A stretch of DNA of 5,820 bases, taken from positions 1-5,820 of the forward strand of contig JAFAVL010000170.1 in the NCBI GenBank assembly GCA_019242465.1, in the 5' to 3' direction. The translations under genes were made by a program, and so were the position numbers. Source of the DNA: Chroococcidiopsidaceae cyanobacterium CP_BM_RX_35. GTDB taxonomy: Bacteria; Cyanobacteriota; Cyanobacteriia; Cyanobacteriales; Chroococcidiopsidaceae. This document shows, in pieces, positions 4,820-5,820 of the stretch; within the stretch, counting starts at the first letter, position 1, and each line of letters opens with the position of its first letter. The notes beneath the pieces were generated by a model, which did not search any database, was not told where the DNA came from, and saw only the letters and a program-made list of their open reading frames with translations.

Positions 4820-5820
4820 TTATTTATTCACGTTCGCTGCCTTCAAATGAGAGTCTTGAAGTAGAGGTTTGCATTGTTGGTGCCGGACCTGCTGGAATTA
4901 CTTTAGCTCGTGAGCTTGGAAAACAACAATTTAGGGTTCTCTTAGTAGAAAGTGGTGGAATTGATCTCGATGAAGATACCCAGTCTCTCTGTGAAGCAGA
5001 GGTATTCGGAGATCCATACCCAAATTTACGAGAGACTCGTCTTCGTCAGTTTGGAGGGACTGCTCATTACTGGGAAGCACCGATTGGGTACAAGCAATTT
5101 GGCTTCCGATGTCTACCTTTAGATGAAATTGATTTTGAACAACGTGATTGTTTACCTTACAGTGGTTGGCCTTTTACGAAGTCTCATCTTAACCCGTTTT
5201 ACCAACAGGCACATCAAGTTTGTAAACTCGGCCCTTTTACCTATAGAGTTGAGGATTGGGAAGAGGCTTCAGCACGGCGATTACCCTTCAACAGTGATCG
5301 AGCTATAACTACGATGAGCCAGTATGCTCCTCGCTCTATCTTTACACACGAGTATAGAGAAGAGATAGAGCGGACGGATAATATCAGTATTCTGCTTCAT
5401 GCTAATGTTATGGAAATTGAAACCGATGAAGTAGCCCGAACTGTAACCCGTCTGCGAGTTGCTTGTTTTCAAGACAAGCAGTTTTGGCTCTCAGCTAAAG
5501 TATTTGTCTTAGCTACAGGTGGCATTGAAAATGCACGGCTACTTCTGCTTTCAAATCGAGTACAAAAAGTGGGTTTAGGAAATCAAAACGACCTCGTTGG
5601 TAGGTTTTTTATGGAGCGTCCTATTGTCAGTTGTGGAATGTTGTTCCCATATAATCGCAACCTTTTTGATCAGACGGGCTTGTATGACATTCATGAAGTG
5701 AAGGGAATGCCAGTTATGGCGCGGATCATGCTAACTGAAGACTTAATGCGTCGCGAAAAATTATTCAACAATGGGGCACAGTTATTTCCAAGACCTCAAC
5801 CTTATCAAAAAGAAGCTACT
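4816..5820 (+). CDS. GMC-type FAD-dependent oxidoreductase, 3' truncated by window edge
   Basis: Flavoenzyme of the glucose-methanol-choline group, which oxidises an alcohol or sugar hydroxyl to a carbonyl. It begins with ATG 4816, overlapping the previous stop (ATGA), so it is probably translated by coupling; the AAAAGG just before the ATG is too close for normal use. The frame stays open for 335 residues to the right edge; relatives run to about 500-560. The FAD-binding Rossmann motif GAGPAG is at 22-27 after strand VEVCIV, and Glu45 in VLLVESGG fits the ribose-binding acidic residue. LRQFGGTAHYWEAP (76-89) matches the GGTS..W signature, VFVLATGGIENARLLLLS (229-246) the second FAD-contact motif, and DLVGRFFMERP (259-269) the GR-x-x-M-x-H/R-P region. 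The catalytic His/Asn pair lies in the missing C-terminus, so activity cannot be judged. The substrate is probably the sugar or lipid handled by the two upstream transferases (inference). Confidence 0.93.
   Translation, partial: MIIYSRSLPSNESLEVEVCIVGAGPAGITLARELGKQQFRVLLVESGGIDLDEDTQSLCEAEVFGDPYPNLRETRLRQFGGTAHYWEAPIGYKQFGFRCLPLDEIDFEQRDCLPYSGWPFTKSHLNPFYQQAHQVCKLGPFTYRVEDWEEASARRLPFNSDRAITTMSQYAPRSIFTHEYREEIERTDNISILLHANVMEIETDEVARTVTRLRVACFQDKQFWLSAKVFVLATGGIENARLLLLSNRVQKVGLGNQNDLVGRFFMERPIVSCGMLFPYNRNLFDQTGLYDIHEVKGMPVMARIMLTEDLMRREKLFNNGAQLFPRPQPYQKEAT
5332..5372 (+). repeat. Perfect 10-bp inverted repeat inside the GMC oxidoreductase gene
   Basis: CGCTCTATCT (5332-5341) is the exact reverse complement of AGATAGAGCG (5363-5372). 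Inner pairs 5342/5362 (T-G) and 5343/5361 (T-A), plus an outer wobble 5331/5373, lengthen the stem. The remaining loop is 17 bases. It covers codons for about residues 173-186 (PRSIFTHEYREEIE). No T-run follows, so it is not a standard terminator. Confidence 0.75.

Noticed and set aside
5123..5472. Short frames on both strands (5123-5308 plus, 5281-5472 minus) in the right part
   Set aside because: Both overlap the GMC oxidoreductase frame, which has continuous FAD-binding motifs through this region.
1..5820. CRISPR array, tRNA/rRNA, transposase, attachment site or toxin-antitoxin pair
   Set aside because: Reading both strands showed no spaced direct repeats, cloverleaf, transposase motifs, flanking target duplications or small gene pairs.

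Overview
The window looks like an accessory biosynthetic region from a bacterium, most likely a cyanobacterium. This is inferred from AT-rich base composition and from the overall look of the five proteins (PglK-like ABC exporter half, NRPS-type thioesterase, GT8 enzyme, GT-B-like enzyme, GMC oxidoreductase). No perfect cyanobacterial HIP1 octamer (GCGATCGC) is present, so the assignment is moderate and rests on protein style.

Layout, all on the + strand. (1) Positions 3-1412: the C-terminal part of an ABC exporter (membrane segments plus a complete nucleotide-binding domain), cut off by the left edge. (2) 1413-1549: a 137-base spacer with a possible weak terminator, AGCT-centred repeats and a strong Shine-Dalgarno sequence. 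(3) 1550-2572: a free-standing alpha/beta-hydrolase thioesterase resembling the terminal thioesterase domain of nonribosomal peptide synthetases, with an enlarged lid. (4) 2573-2693: a 121-base AT-rich spacer. (5) 2694-3761: a GT8 glycosyltransferase. (6) 3767-4819: a probable GT-B-fold glycosyltransferase with only its C-terminal motif recognisable. (7) 4816-5820: a GMC-type FAD oxidoreductase, cut off by the right edge. The last three genes are tightly packed (5-base gap, then a 4-base ATGA overlap) and are probably co-translated.

How the genes may work together: two sugar transferases, a flavin alcohol oxidase or dehydrogenase, an acyl-transfer or hydrolysis enzyme and an exporter fit the assembly, tailoring and export of a glycosylated molecule. 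This could be an acylated glycan or glycolipid, or a glycosylated peptide or polyketide. No synthetase, carrier protein or acyl-activating enzyme is inside the window, so the product cannot be named.

Nothing here is a clearly new class of system. The points most worth a second look are the orphan thioesterase with its enlarged lid, the poorly characterised second glycosyltransferase, and two long perfect inverted repeats inside coding sequence (2924-2960 and 5332-5372). There are no tRNAs, rRNAs, CRISPR arrays, transposases or attachment sites that I can support.
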